DNA of 64,000 bases from Fibrobacter sp. UBA4297 (GCF_002394865.1 NZ_DGUZ01000017.1:186001-250000), one strand, 5' to 3'. Numbered from the stretch's first letter, positions 15,190 through 22,744 are shown. A program made the numbers and translations. The notes: a model not told the origin generated them from the letters alone.

Positions 15190-16515
15190 TTGCTAATTGA
15201 AGATGTAAAAAAATCAATTATCGATGCCAGTTTTCACGATGGCGAAAAGATGCCCTCCGTTCGTAAAATGGCGGAACATCTAGGCCTTTCTGTCAATACG
15301 GTCCATCGTGCGTACAAGATTTTGGCGAGTGAAAAATACGTGCAGCTTGTGCACGGCAAGGGTTGTTTTTGGGGGACCGCTCCATCGTTCGAAGTAAAAG
15401 CCGAAGAGAGCGTCTATTCTGTAGTGGAACGTCATTTCCAGAATGATTTGGATAGCGGGTATCTGAACGCCTTTGACGAACTTCCTTCGTGCAAGGAACT
15501 TTCGAACCGTTATAATGTTTCGCTTTACATTGTCAAAAAGTTTTTGATGCAAAAGTGCGCGCAAGGGATTTTGCGCCATGTGGGACATCGCTTTTTCTTT
15601 AGCGAAGAACGCTCGGTCGAAAAATCGAATTACATTTTGTTTGTGCACCGTTCCAATGAAATCGGTCGATTGAAGATTGAGTCCGAACGTGAATCCGATG
15701 TGTTTCGCACATTCGCGCAAATTGCGGCAGAACAGAAAATTGCAGTGAAGTTTATCGGGTACCATGAAGCATCAAACCAGTTCTATTTATCGACGGGTGA
15801 AAGCTTTGTTGTAAAGAACGATACTCATTGCCTGGGGGTATTCCTCTCAACGTGGCTTGTGGATGATGCTGCGAAGTTGTTTGCTCATTTTGCATCGTTC
15901 AAAAATCCGATTTCGGTCTGGTGGGAATACGCTCCAGATGTAATTCCGGTGATTGCTCGCAATAAAAAGAAGTGGGCGTTTTACAATGTGGCCTTTGGCA
16001 AGGAGGCTGGAGTCATTGTTGGGCGTTACCTTAAAAGTAAGAATATAGGACAAGTTCACTACCTATCGCCATACCATGCCAGTTTTTGGTCAAAGGCGCG
16101 CTTGCTTGGGTTGCAAGAATCTGGAATTGATGTCGTGCCGCTTGTTGATGACCGCTTTGCTTCTCCGTTTGACTTGATGGATGCCGCCAATCGTGATGGT
16201 CTTGAAAGCCAGTCGCTTTTGAATAACGTTTTAGATTCGCTTTTGAAGAATGCAATTTTGGATAAATTTGTATGTTCCAATGACTGGGTGGCAGCTTCGC
16301 TGATTGATTACTTCAAGGCGAAAAAGTTGCCGACGCCGTATGTGGTGGGCTTTGACGATACGATTGAAAGTTACCGCTATGTGTTTGATTCGTTTGCTTT
16401 TAACGTCGGGACGATGGTGAAAGAGGCTATTTACCACATTGTCGCGCCGACCATATATGCAGAACAGCGGCGCCAAATGCAGACGCCGCTTGGAAGAGTT
16501 GTCGAGAAACACTAG
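15190..16515 (+). CDS. GntR-type regulator with tandem winged helices and LacI-like sensor domain
   Basis: 441 residues from a TTG start at 15190, chosen because GAAGAGG lies 6-7 nt upstream. The first winged helix (about 1-60: KMPSVRKMAEHLGLSVNTV, RAYKILASEKYV, GKGCFWG) is of GntR type. Residues about 75-140 (LPSCKELSNRYNVSLYIV, KKFLMQKCAQGIL, GHRFFF) look like a second, diverged copy. The rest (about 150-430) resembles the periplasmic-binding-protein-like sugar sensor of LacI regulators (CSNDWVAASLIDYF, PYVVGFDDT). It converges on the GH8 oligoxylanase gene 55 bp away, so a xylo-oligosaccharide ligand is a reasonable inference but unproven. Confidence 0.8.
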   Translation: MLIEDVKKSIIDASFHDGEKMPSVRKMAEHLGLSVNTVHRAYKILASEKYVQLVHGKGCFWGTAPSFEVKAEESVYSVVERHFQNDLDSGYLNAFDELPSCKELSNRYNVSLYIVKKFLMQKCAQGILRHVGHRFFFSEERSVEKSNYILFVHRSNEIGRLKIESERESDVFRTFAQIAAEQKIAVKFIGYHEASNQFYLSTGESFVVKNDTHCLGVFLSTWLVDDAAKLFAHFASFKNPISVWWEYAPDVIPVIARNKKKWAFYNVAFGKEAGVIVGRYLKSKNIGQVHYLSPYHASFWSKARLLGLQESGIDVVPLVDDRFASPFDLMDAANRDGLESQSLLNNVLDSLLKNAILDKFVCSNDWVAASLIDYFKAKKLPTPYVVGFDDTIESYRYVFDSFAFNVGTMVKEAIYHIVAPTIYAEQRRQMQTPLGRVVEKH

Positions 16516-16522
16516 AAGTGAA

Positions 16523-16556
16523 TGGATCCTTCGGGCATTACGCCCTCAGGATGACG
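16523..16556. repeat. Palindromic GGATCCTTC...AGGATGAC repeat
   Basis: TGGATCCTTC, hairpin GGGCATTACGCCC, then TCAGGATGACG. Lies between the convergent regulator and GH8 genes and may act as a transcript end. Confidence 0.7.
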
Positions 16557-16570
16557 TGATGCGATAAATA

Positions 16571-17689
16571 TCAAACGTTAAATTTCCCAGAGCAGGCGAG
16601 GAGCCCGAGCATGTACAGGAGTCCGTCGTAGTAGCGCCATGTGCCTGTCGGAACATCCATATTCCAAAGGTCTTCGGCAAACGGCTTGATAAGCGGATCG
16701 CCTGCGGGAAGTGCAACAGTCGATGCTGCGTTCATGGCGATGAGGCCGCCCGTAGCAGGCCTTGCCTCGCGCGGGAACGCGCTCCCGTCGACACGCATGT
16801 CGGCGAGGTACGGGCGACGCCCGTGGAGGTAACCGAGAATCTTCTTGACCGCAGAAACTTCCCATTCGCTCACGTCGCTGCGTTCGCCCTTGTCTTGTAA
16901 TGTTGCTGCGTCAAGCCCGATGTTCCACACGACGCGCCAAGCGTCTCCGCAGAAGCAGTCGCTAACCGGGTGCCATGATGTTTTCTTGGGTGTTCCGTCA
17001 AATTCGCTGTAGTCGGCGGCAAGTCCCGTGATCGGGTGGCAAGCCTTTTTCAAGTAGGCAACACTGTTGTCTGCAATCTTGTTCCAAATCTTGTCACCGC
17101 TTGCTTCGCCGTACATTCTGTAGAAGGCGACCGTGTTGTAGCTCGGATCGGTGTAATCGTTACCCTTCATGGGGGAAAATCGCACGAGGCCTGTGTTTGC
17201 GTCCATCATCGTGTATACATCGCCAGACTGCGGCTTGTGCGCCATGTCATTGATGAGCTCAACGGCGTCTTTCTTGTAGTTATCGCAATTGAATTTCTTG
17301 GCGGCGTAAAGGAGCGCTGCAGCAAAGTATTCTTCTCCATCCGGGGCGGCGCCCGGATCCATCATCGAAAAGTCGGCGGTCGAAACTTGCCATGCGTAAT
17401 AACCGGCAAGGTCGCCTTCGGTGTTCTTCATGTGCGTCTTGGCGAATTTCCAGAGCTTGTCGAAAAGGTCTTGCTTGCCGAGGAGAGCGGCGACCGTCAT
17501 GCCGTAGCTCATACCTTCGGAGCGGATGTCATTGTGGCCGATATCCACGATGTACGCCATGTCGTCGCCCTTGTCAAAGCAAATGCGTTCGTTTTCACAG
17601 TCGCCTTCGAACAGTTGTGCAAAAGCCTTGTTGAGTTTTGCCTCGATTTCGGCGGGGGTCTTACCAATTTCTTCAAAAATGTTTCTCAT
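16571..17689 (-). CDS. GH8 reducing-end xylose-releasing exo-oligoxylanase
   Basis: 372 residues from the ATG at 17689; the longer frame upstream is not similar to the family. Hallmarks of Rex-type GH8 enzymes (EC 3.2.1.156) are DDMAYIVDIGHNDIRSEG (about 42-59), with Glu58 as probable general acid, DPGAAPDGEEYF (about 111-122), and CGDAWRV (about 247-253), whose Asp249 is the probable base. There is no signal peptide, so it should trim imported xylo-oligosaccharides in the cytoplasm rather than attack xylan outside. Ribosome binding site not evident; TATTTT lies 7 nt upstream of the ATG. The convergent GntR/LacI-type gene is a candidate regulator. Confidence 0.88.
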   Translation of the reverse strand: MRNIFEEIGKTPAEIEAKLNKAFAQLFEGDCENERICFDKGDDMAYIVDIGHNDIRSEGMSYGMTVAALLGKQDLFDKLWKFAKTHMKNTEGDLAGYYAWQVSTADFSMMDPGAAPDGEEYFAAALLYAAKKFNCDNYKKDAVELINDMAHKPQSGDVYTMMDANTGLVRFSPMKGNDYTDPSYNTVAFYRMYGEASGDKIWNKIADNSVAYLKKACHPITGLAADYSEFDGTPKKTSWHPVSDCFCGDAWRVVWNIGLDAATLQDKGERSDVSEWEVSAVKKILGYLHGRRPYLADMRVDGSAFPREARPATGGLIAMNAASTVALPAGDPLIKPFAEDLWNMDVPTGTWRYYDGLLYMLGLLACSGKFNV

Positions 17690-17821
17690 GGCATCTAAAA
17701 TAGAAATGTATTGGGCTCCCGTCCTGTTTTGTAGATGAAATAATTTAAAAGTGTCGTGAGTGTTTCTTGGAAGGCTTGGAAAATTGAGGTAATTGCGAAA
17801 ACAAAACTTGAATAAAATTGA

Positions 17822-17844
17822 AAATGTCATGATTTGACATTTTA
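17822..17844. promoter_or_regulatory. Palindromic operator candidate
   Basis: AAAATGTCA and TGACATTTT form a perfect 9-bp inverted repeat with a 5-bp spacer. It overlaps the -35 element of the promoter at 17835-17863 and lies 133 bp upstream of the GH8 start, so it could control either divergent unit. Confidence 0.5.
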
Positions 17845-17863
17845 TGATTCTATATTTATAAAA
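17835..17863 (+). promoter_or_regulatory. Strong predicted sigma-70 promoter of the ORF6N pseudogene
   Basis: TTGACA (17835-17840), 17 bp, TATAAA (17858-17863). The gene it served starts at 17913 behind AAGGAGA. Confidence 0.65.
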
Positions 17864-17912
17864 AATGATTAATCCCGTTTTTTCAAGCGTGTAGACGGGG
17901 AAGGAGAACAAA

Positions 17913-18358
17913 ATGAAGATTATTGAAGAAAAAATATTAACGATCCGAAATGAACGAGTTATTTTGGATTGCGATGTAGCCTGTCTCTATGAAGTGAGGT
18001 GGTAAAAAAAATTGACCACCTTGGAAAGTTGAAATTTAGCCCTGTTAATCCAACTGCATTTACAGAACGTGGTTTATATATGCTAGCTACGATATTAAGG
18101 GGAAAAATAGCTATCCAGACAACGATAAATATTATAGATACATTTGTTGAAATTAGAGAATTATCGCGTGCTGTAGCTAGTATTCCTCATGTCGTAGATG
18201 AATCGGAACGAAAGTCTTTGTTGAAGCGTAGTGGAGAAATAATTTCAAATGTTCTTACGAATGATTTGGAAGAATCCGAAACAGAAACGGAGATAGAATT
18301 GAATTTGGCTATGCTTAAGATAAAACATAAAGTTAAAAAGGATCGTCAGCGAAAATAA
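17913..18358 (+). pseudogene. ORF6N-domain protein, broken by deletion and frameshift
   Basis: A good ribosome binding site (AAGGAGA) and ATG at 17913 open a frame reading MKIIEEKILTIRNERVILD ... DVACLYEV, the start of an ORF6N domain (a phage-derived DNA-binding domain). It stops at TAA 18003-18005 after 30 residues. The other half continues in another frame from about 17999 (FSPVNPTAFTERGLYMLATIL ... ELSRAVAS) to a TAA at 18356-18358, which is the family's usual C-terminal part. The middle of the domain (roughly 60 residues in intact relatives) is missing at the junction. It is therefore an internally deleted, frameshifted relic of a mobile, paralogous family. Confidence 0.8.
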
Positions 18359-18383
18359 AAAACGCCCGCATTTCTGCGAGCGT
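18353..18383 (-). terminator. Rho-independent terminator of rpsD
   Basis: Read on the minus strand, a 9-bp stem with one mismatch (ACGCTCGCA / TGCGGGCGT) is followed by TTTTTTATTTT. Confidence 0.75.
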
Positions 18384-18421
18384 CTTTAAAAGCTTGAGTC
18401 TTCTTGGCTCTAAGCGGCTTA

Positions 18422-19027
18422 CTACCTGGAGTAGTATTCCACGACGAGCTGTTCTTCGAGCTTGACCGGGATCTGGTCGCGGAGCGGAAGCTTCACGAGA
18501 GTACCCTGCATCTTGCCGAGATCGACAGACAAGTATTCCGGAGCGGCAGCTGCAGAAGCGATTGCTTCCTTGATCTGCACGTGTTCCTTGGACTGTTCAC
18601 GAACAGCGATCACGTCGCCAGCCTTGATGAGGCGGCTCGGAGAGAAGCTACGAACACCGTTCACAGTGAAGTGACCGTGTGCAACGTACTGACGAGCAGC
18701 GAAGATCGTACGGGCAAAACCCATGCGGTAGACGACTGCGTCAAGACGAGTTTCGAGCAAGATCATCAGGTTGTCACCTGCAGAACCTTCACGACGGTTA
18801 GCTTCCTTGTATGCCTTGGCAAGCTGAGCTTCGGAAATGTTGTAGGTGAAACGAAGACGCTGCTTTTCGACCAACTGCTGCTTGTAAACGGAAGCAGACT
18901 TCTTGCGGGTCTGACCATGCTGGCCAGGTGCGAAGTTGCGGCGGTCGAGAGCCTTTTGAGTCTTCTGAGAAACGGCAACGCCGAGAGAGCGTGCTACTTT
19001 ACCTTTAGGTCCGCGGAAGGAGGACAT
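18422..19027 (-). CDS. rpsD: 30S ribosomal protein S4
   Basis: 201 residues. S4 nucleates 30S assembly by binding the 5' domain of 16S rRNA and often represses its own mRNA. It has FAPGQHG, the S4 RNA-binding domain RLDAVVYRMGFARTIFAARQ with VAHGHFTVNG, and the C-terminal LVVEYYSR. The N-terminal zinc-finger cysteines are absent (C-minus type). The gene stands alone instead of next to rpsK and rpoA, with its own promoter (19107-19135), a structured leader and a terminator, so it needs its own control. Confidence 0.97.
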   Translation of the reverse strand: MSSFRGPKGKVARSLGVAVSQKTQKALDRRNFAPGQHGQTRKKSASVYKQQLVEKQRLRFTYNISEAQLAKAYKEANRREGSAGDNLMILLETRLDAVVYRMGFARTIFAARQYVAHGHFTVNGVRSFSPSRLIKAGDVIAVREQSKEHVQIKEAIASAAAAPEYLSVDLGKMQGTLVKLPLRDQIPVKLEEQLVVEYYSR

Positions 19028-19030
19028 ATT

Positions 19031-19094
19031 TACCTCTTTGAGGAAGCTCTTTGGTTACGCTCGCAAGTTGGCAGAGCTTGGCACGACATGCGAG
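19031..19094 (-). promoter_or_regulatory. rpsD leader with predicted pseudoknot, candidate S4 autoregulatory element
   Basis: In the transcript, CTCGCA (19094-19089) can pair with TGCGAG (19065-19060), and AAGCTCT (19079-19073) with AGAGCTT (19050-19044). The order stem1-stem2-stem1'-stem2' is that of an H-type pseudoknot. Just downstream, CCTC-AAA-GAGG can hide the Shine-Dalgarno before the ATG at 19027. E. coli alpha-operon mRNA uses a pseudoknot leader for S4 repression, so the same logic is likely here. Confidence 0.6.
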
Positions 19095-19106
19095 ATTTGG
19101 ACTTCA

Positions 19107-19135
19107 AATTTAGTCAAATGTTCACTACTTGTCAA
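19107..19135 (-). promoter_or_regulatory. Predicted rpsD promoter
   Basis: On the minus strand TTGACA (19135-19130), 17 bp, TAAATT (19112-19107). The -35 element lies inside the last codons of the upstream endonuclease gene. Transcription would start near 19100, giving a leader of about 73 nt. Confidence 0.65.
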
Positions 19136-19868
19136 CAGAATCTTGGCATTTCTCGAAGACGAAGGGGTTGTGGTCTCCCTGGACCTTGAAAATGCGGCGA
19201 TCGCGCTCGCATTCGCGCTCGGTGACGGGGTACATTTTGTCCCAGGCTTCGAAAAGTTTGCGGTCTTGCTTGGAAATGTTGATGTTGTAGGTCTTTTCCA
19301 TGTAGAAATGCACGCGGGCGATTAAGCCTCGGACTTCTTTGCGGGGTTGGACCTTCTTGTCCTTGAAATCGACGATGGTTTCGCACTGCCCGTACATGGG
19401 AACTGGGTTGTTCGTCCACTGGCTGAACATGAAGTTGCTACGGTCTCCGTTCACTTCGCCGATGGCGGGGTAGAGGTTGTGGAGGTCGCCTTCCATGATT
19501 TTGAATGTGGTGTCGTTCGCACTGCAGTTCTTGCGGCCGCCGTCGCGCCAGCAGGGGAGGTGCTGGCCCATGTTGTGGGCGGTGACGATGTGTTCCCATT
19601 CGATGCGCTTGGTGCGTTCAAGGCTTTTGCGGTTGGGGTTTTCGCGCGGCTTGTAGTTGCAGGTGCTATAGTCCACGTGCTTTTTGTCGAGATAGCGGCA
19701 ACCGCAGTAGATGGTTTCCTGGAGTTCACCGTAGTAGATGCGCCTCATTTGCTTGCCTGCATCGCGGTAGTTGTAGTGACGAGGGGCGGCCTCGGGATCG
19801 ACTTTCGCAAACGAAAATGCTGCGAAAACGCAAAGAATCAAAGCGACAGCGCTTGCTGAAACTTTCAT
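19125..19868 (-). CDS. Secreted endonuclease I (EndA/Dns family)
   Basis: 247 residues from the ATG at 19868, behind GAGG; the 14 extra residues of the longer frame spoil the signal peptide. A clear signal peptide (about 1-21, ending SFA) sends it to the periplasm or outside. Endonuclease I motifs are present: RIEWEHIVTAHNMG with the beta-beta-alpha-metal His, and GDLHNLYPAIGEVNGDRSN with the Mg-binding Asn. It would cut DNA and RNA non-specifically for nutrition or defence against foreign DNA. Several Cys pairs fit an oxidised periplasmic enzyme. The -35 of rpsD lies in its 3' end. Confidence 0.92.
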   Translation of the reverse strand: MKVSASAVALILCVFAAFSFAKVDPEAAPRHYNYRDAGKQMRRIYYGELQETIYCGCRYLDKKHVDYSTCNYKPRENPNRKSLERTKRIEWEHIVTAHNMGQHLPCWRDGGRKNCSANDTTFKIMEGDLHNLYPAIGEVNGDRSNFMFSQWTNNPVPMYGQCETIVDFKDKKVQPRKEVRGLIARVHFYMEKTYNINISKQDRKLFEAWDKMYPVTERECERDRRIFKVQGDHNPFVFEKCQDSVDK

Positions 19869-20039
19869 ATAAACAAAACCTCTTTTTATGTGTGATAGAA
19901 ATGTAATCATTTTAGTGGTCGGTAAACAGTGGTTAAGTAAACAGGATCATGAAATGAAGGGTGGATTAACCATTTTTCATAAACACTAACCACTGCTCAC
20001 AGTCTACTGTCTTCTTCCTACTAATCACCAACCACTTCC

Positions 20040-20084
20040 CTGGATCCTTCGACTCCGGGTTTCGCCCTTCGCTCAGGATGACAC
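20040..20084. repeat. Palindromic GGATCCTTC...AGGATGAC repeat
   Basis: CTGGATCCTTCGACT, a hairpin core, then TTCGCTCAGGATGACACC; the longest and cleanest copy of this family in the window. Confidence 0.75.
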
Positions 20085-20135
20085 CTCGTACTTCCTGCCG
20101 CCTACTGTCTACTTCCTACTTCCTACTAATCACTA

Positions 20136-20217
20136 TTTCTATGTTATAGCCATGATTCAGAACGGATTGGAATATTTGAATTCCCGCCTCATAATTCGGG
20201 ATGGTGCCTGTTTTTGC
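20136..20217 (+). pseudogene. Decayed duplicate of the folC 5' end
   Basis: About 80 bp including the -10-like element, the ATG (20152) and the first codons match 20550-20630, the real folC start, at an offset of 414 bp. An extra A in the copy (about 20193) shifts the frame after 13 codons, and substitutions increase further on, so this copy is dead and the downstream one is functional. Confidence 0.85.
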
Positions 20218-20275
20218 GTTTTTCTATGCCGAAAGTTTGTTTTTCAGGGCTAAAATTGAGTGTTTAATTTATGCG

Positions 20276-20486
20276 TTACGTACTTGGCGTGGAAATTTTC
20301 CTGTTTAAGTACGTAAATAGCTTTAATCTTATATACAAATTAAATTTATGGGAGGCTAATTTACGTACTGAATTGTGCCTTTATGTCCTTTTAGTACGTA
20401 AAATGGAAATATTATGAATGTTGTGAATAAACTAGAAGCTTGTTTTTACGTACTAACAACTTTTTTATTTGCCTTATAGTACGTAA
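20276..20486. repeat. Three-unit array of inverted TTACGTACT / AGTACGTAA pairs
   Basis: Units are 20276-20316, 20361-20401 and 20446-20486. Each is TTACGTACT, 23 bp, AGTACGTAA (41 bp), and units are separated by exactly 44 bp, so the period is 85 bp. TACGTA centres therefore fall at relative positions 0, 33, 85, 118, 170 and 203. The 23-bp interiors are only weakly alike and the 44-bp gaps are unrelated. No open frame runs through it. Confidence 0.85.
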
Positions 20487-20565
20487 AAATCGCAGGAAAC
20501 GCCTAAAAATCGCTCGAAATTCCGCAATTTCCACCGTAGGTGCCCTAACTTTCTATATTATAGCC

Positions 20566-21903
20566 ATGATTCAGAACGGATTGGAATATTTGAATTCCCG
20601 CCTCATATTCGGGATGATGCCGGGTCTTGCTTCTACCCGTAAACTTTGTGAAGCTCTCGGAAATCCTCAAAAAAAGTTTAAGACGATTCATGTTGTTGGC
20701 ACGAATGGCAAGGGCTCGACGAGCTATTACTTGTCGGGTGTTTTGCAAGCGCACGGCCTCAAGACGGGACTTTATACAAGCCCGCACTTGGTGAGCATGC
20801 GTGAACGCATCCGCGTGAACGATTTGCCGATTGATGATGAATCGCTCGACCGCCTGATTATGCAGGTCAAGTCCGCAGCCGAAAAAACGCAAGTGGAACC
20901 GACGTTCTTTGAAGTTTTGACGATTGTCGCATTCCTCTATTACGCAGAACAGAACATCGATGTGGCGGTCTTGGAAGCGGGTATGGGCGGTCGCTTGGAT
21001 AGCACTGCCGTTGCCGATGGTGATTTGATTGTTCTTACAAGCATTGGACTTGAACACACTGAAGTTCTCGGTAGCACGGAATCTGCTATCCTCAAGGAAA
21101 AAATGGGCGTGGCGGGTTCTGCACAAAGTATCATTTCAAATGGCCGTAGCAAGACTTTTGTCTTAGGTGGCTTGAGCGAAGCTTTGATTGCCGAAGCGAA
21201 AATTTTTGCGTCTTCTCACAGCTGCTCGTGTGTTATCCCGGAAATTCGTAACGATATTGAGCTCCCGAATTTAGGACAACATTACGTCGAAAATGCAAGC
21301 CTTTCTCTCAAGGCCGCGGAACTGTTTTTACAAAAGTCGCGCAACATTTCTGTTGCGGATGCTGTTGTGAATAAAGGAATTGTTTACGACGACGCTCTTG
21401 CACTCAAAACACTTGCGACGTGCTCCTGGGCGGGCCGTATGCAAAAGCTTATAGATGCAAACGGTGTAACGAAGTTTATTCTAGATGGTGCGCACAATTC
21501 TCATGCAGTTCGTCGTCTAGTCGAAACTCTTGGCAAGTATTATCCGAACCAGAAATTCCATTGCGTGTTTGGTGCGCTCCGCGACAAGGATGTTGGCGAG
21601 ATGCTCAAGCTCATGGCTCCGCATGTGAGTCATTGGCATATCACGCGTACGCCGTATCCGCGATTCCGTGAACTCATTGATTTGCAGGGTGAGCTAGAAA
21701 AGCTTGGGTTGAATGTCGCAAGTGCGGGCGAGTTTTCCCGCGAATATCTCAATGAAGTTTGTGCAAGCGTTACGGATGGTTCGCCGGTGCTCATTACAGG
21801 TAGCCTTTACATGATCGGGGCGACTGTGCAAGCGCTCAAGGACGATTTTGACGGGCTTGCGTTTTTCCGTGGGATGGAGCCCACAACAAACGAACACCGG
21901 TAA
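20566..21903 (+). CDS. folC: Bifunctional folylpolyglutamate synthase / dihydrofolate synthase
   Basis: 445 residues from the ATG at 20566; the frame continues upstream but family similarity begins MIQNGLEYLNSRL. The enzyme adds glutamate to dihydropteroate and to folates with ATP. Seen: P-loop GTNGKGSTSYYL, SPHLVSMRERIRVND, ATP/Mg region EAGMGGRLDST, and LDGAHNSHAVRRL at the C-terminal domain. No Shine-Dalgarno is visible; TATATT ends 6 nt before the ATG, which suggests a leaderless message. folK, another folate gene, lies at 62488. Confidence 0.95.
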   Translation: MIQNGLEYLNSRLIFGMMPGLASTRKLCEALGNPQKKFKTIHVVGTNGKGSTSYYLSGVLQAHGLKTGLYTSPHLVSMRERIRVNDLPIDDESLDRLIMQVKSAAEKTQVEPTFFEVLTIVAFLYYAEQNIDVAVLEAGMGGRLDSTAVADGDLIVLTSIGLEHTEVLGSTESAILKEKMGVAGSAQSIISNGRSKTFVLGGLSEALIAEAKIFASSHSCSCVIPEIRNDIELPNLGQHYVENASLSLKAAELFLQKSRNISVADAVVNKGIVYDDALALKTLATCSWAGRMQKLIDANGVTKFILDGAHNSHAVRRLVETLGKYYPNQKFHCVFGALRDKDVGEMLKLMAPHVSHWHITRTPYPRFRELIDLQGELEKLGLNVASAGEFSREYLNEVCASVTDGSPVLITGSLYMIGATVQALKDDFDGLAFFRGMEPTTNEHR

Positions 21904-21910
21904 ATAAAAC

Positions 21911-21950
21911 TTGACTGGATTCTTCGGGGCGAAGCGAGGAATCCTGTGAA
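21911..21950. repeat. Diverged GGATTCTTCG...GAATCC palindrome
   Basis: CTGGATTCTTCGGGGCGAAG followed by CGAGGAATCCTG: an imperfect stem-loop of the same general family as the GGATCCTTC repeats, between folC and its terminator. Confidence 0.55.
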
Positions 21951-21960
21951 GTCTTGATAA

Positions 21961-21991
21961 AAAAAGACATTGGCTTAGCCAATGTCTTTTT
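21961..21991. terminator. Bidirectional rho-independent terminator
   Basis: AAAAAGACATTGGC, loop TTA, GCCAATGTCTTTTT: a long perfect stem with A and T tails, ending folC from the left and the lipoprotein gene from the right. Confidence 0.9.
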
Positions 21992-22013
21992 GCTTGAATT
22001 TTATGCAGGAAGA

Positions 22014-22553
22014 TTATTCCATTTCATCAAGTTCAGCGTATGCCTTTTCAGCAGCGGCGCGAATCTTTTCAGCTTCTTCCTTCTTTTCCTGCTGTTCAAG
22101 CATCTTGATGTATTCAGAGACGAGGTCAGAGTCGAGCGTCATCACGCCGTAAACCTTGAACTTGCCGTCGGCAGTCGTTTCGACCTTGACGTCGTTGAGC
22201 GTTGCACCGTTGAGGCGCTGGTCCACTGCGGTCTTGGACGTGCTCTGGAAGTGTTCGGCAATTTCATCGCTCACGTCTTCCTTGAAGTTCTTGATAAGAG
22301 CCTTGGTCTGTGCATCGATAGACTTGGCGAGGTCTACGCGGGCGTTCTGGTCGGCCTTTTCGTAAGCAATCTGTTCGTCAGCAGATTCGCCGATACCGAT
22401 ACCGGCCGGAATGTGCTGCTTGAGGTAGCTCTTCTTCTGCATTTGCATTTCGATGAGAAGGCTTGCCTGCTTTTCTTGCGGGGTCTGCGGCGGATTGCTA
22501 GAGCAGCCGGCAAACAGGGCGGCAAGAGCGAAACATGCGATGAGTTTTTTCAT
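22014..22553 (-). CDS. LPP20-like lipoprotein
   Basis: 179 residues from the ATG at 22553, which has AGGAG 6-7 nt upstream. The N-terminus MKKLIACFALAALFAGC gives lipid attachment at Cys17. The following region has IGIGESADEQIAYEKADQNA and RVDLAKSI, the pattern of LPP20-family lipoproteins (small alpha/beta domains of the outer membrane). The C-terminus is a charged, probably helical tail (LEQQEKKEEAEKIRAAAEKA). It reads divergently from the tol cluster and may share its envelope role, but no specific function is known. Confidence 0.7.
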   Translation of the reverse strand: MKKLIACFALAALFAGCSSNPPQTPQEKQASLLIEMQMQKKSYLKQHIPAGIGIGESADEQIAYEKADQNARVDLAKSIDAQTKALIKNFKEDVSDEIAEHFQSTSKTAVDQRLNGATLNDVKVETTADGKFKVYGVMTLDSDLVSEYIKMLEQQEKKEEAEKIRAAAEKAYAELDEME

Positions 22554-22744
22554 TGTTTTCTCCTTGGAATAAAAATCCATTACATTGTTTTGTGATTTTA
22601 ATATACAAAAAAAATTTTGCGAAGATGTTGTTTTGCAACATTTGTCAAAAAAAGTGTTGTTAAATGGCTTGAAAATAACTTTCGGTAGCGCTTTTTTGTA
22701 TTATAATATAGTACGTATATTTTTGTAAAATTTTGGAGGTTGTC

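Larger units (their letters stand above)
19869..20565. other. 697-bp intergenic region between endonuclease and folC
   Basis: No gene is present. From left to right it contains an AT-rich palindrome-type repeat built of GTGGTTA/TAACCAC and ACTTCCTACT-like words (about 19915-20135), a GGATCCTTC...AGGATGAC repeat (20040-20084), a decayed copy of the folC 5' end (20136-20217, fainter similarity to about 20240) and a regular array of six TACGTA sites (20276-20486). The folC start follows at 20566. Confidence 0.75.

Noticed and set aside
18404..19189. 261-residue open frame opposite rpsD
   Set aside because: rpsD is unmistakable; this frame also crosses its promoter and leader.
20276..20486. Possible CRISPR array (about 41-bp repeats, 44-bp spacers)
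   Set aside because: Only the outer 9 bp of each unit are conserved; the 23-bp interiors differ and no cas genes are nearby.
22621..22720. Canonical promoter for tolQ
   Set aside because: TATAAT at 22702-22707 is good, but no -35 lies at 16-18 bp, so it is mentioned under tolQ and not listed as a promoter.
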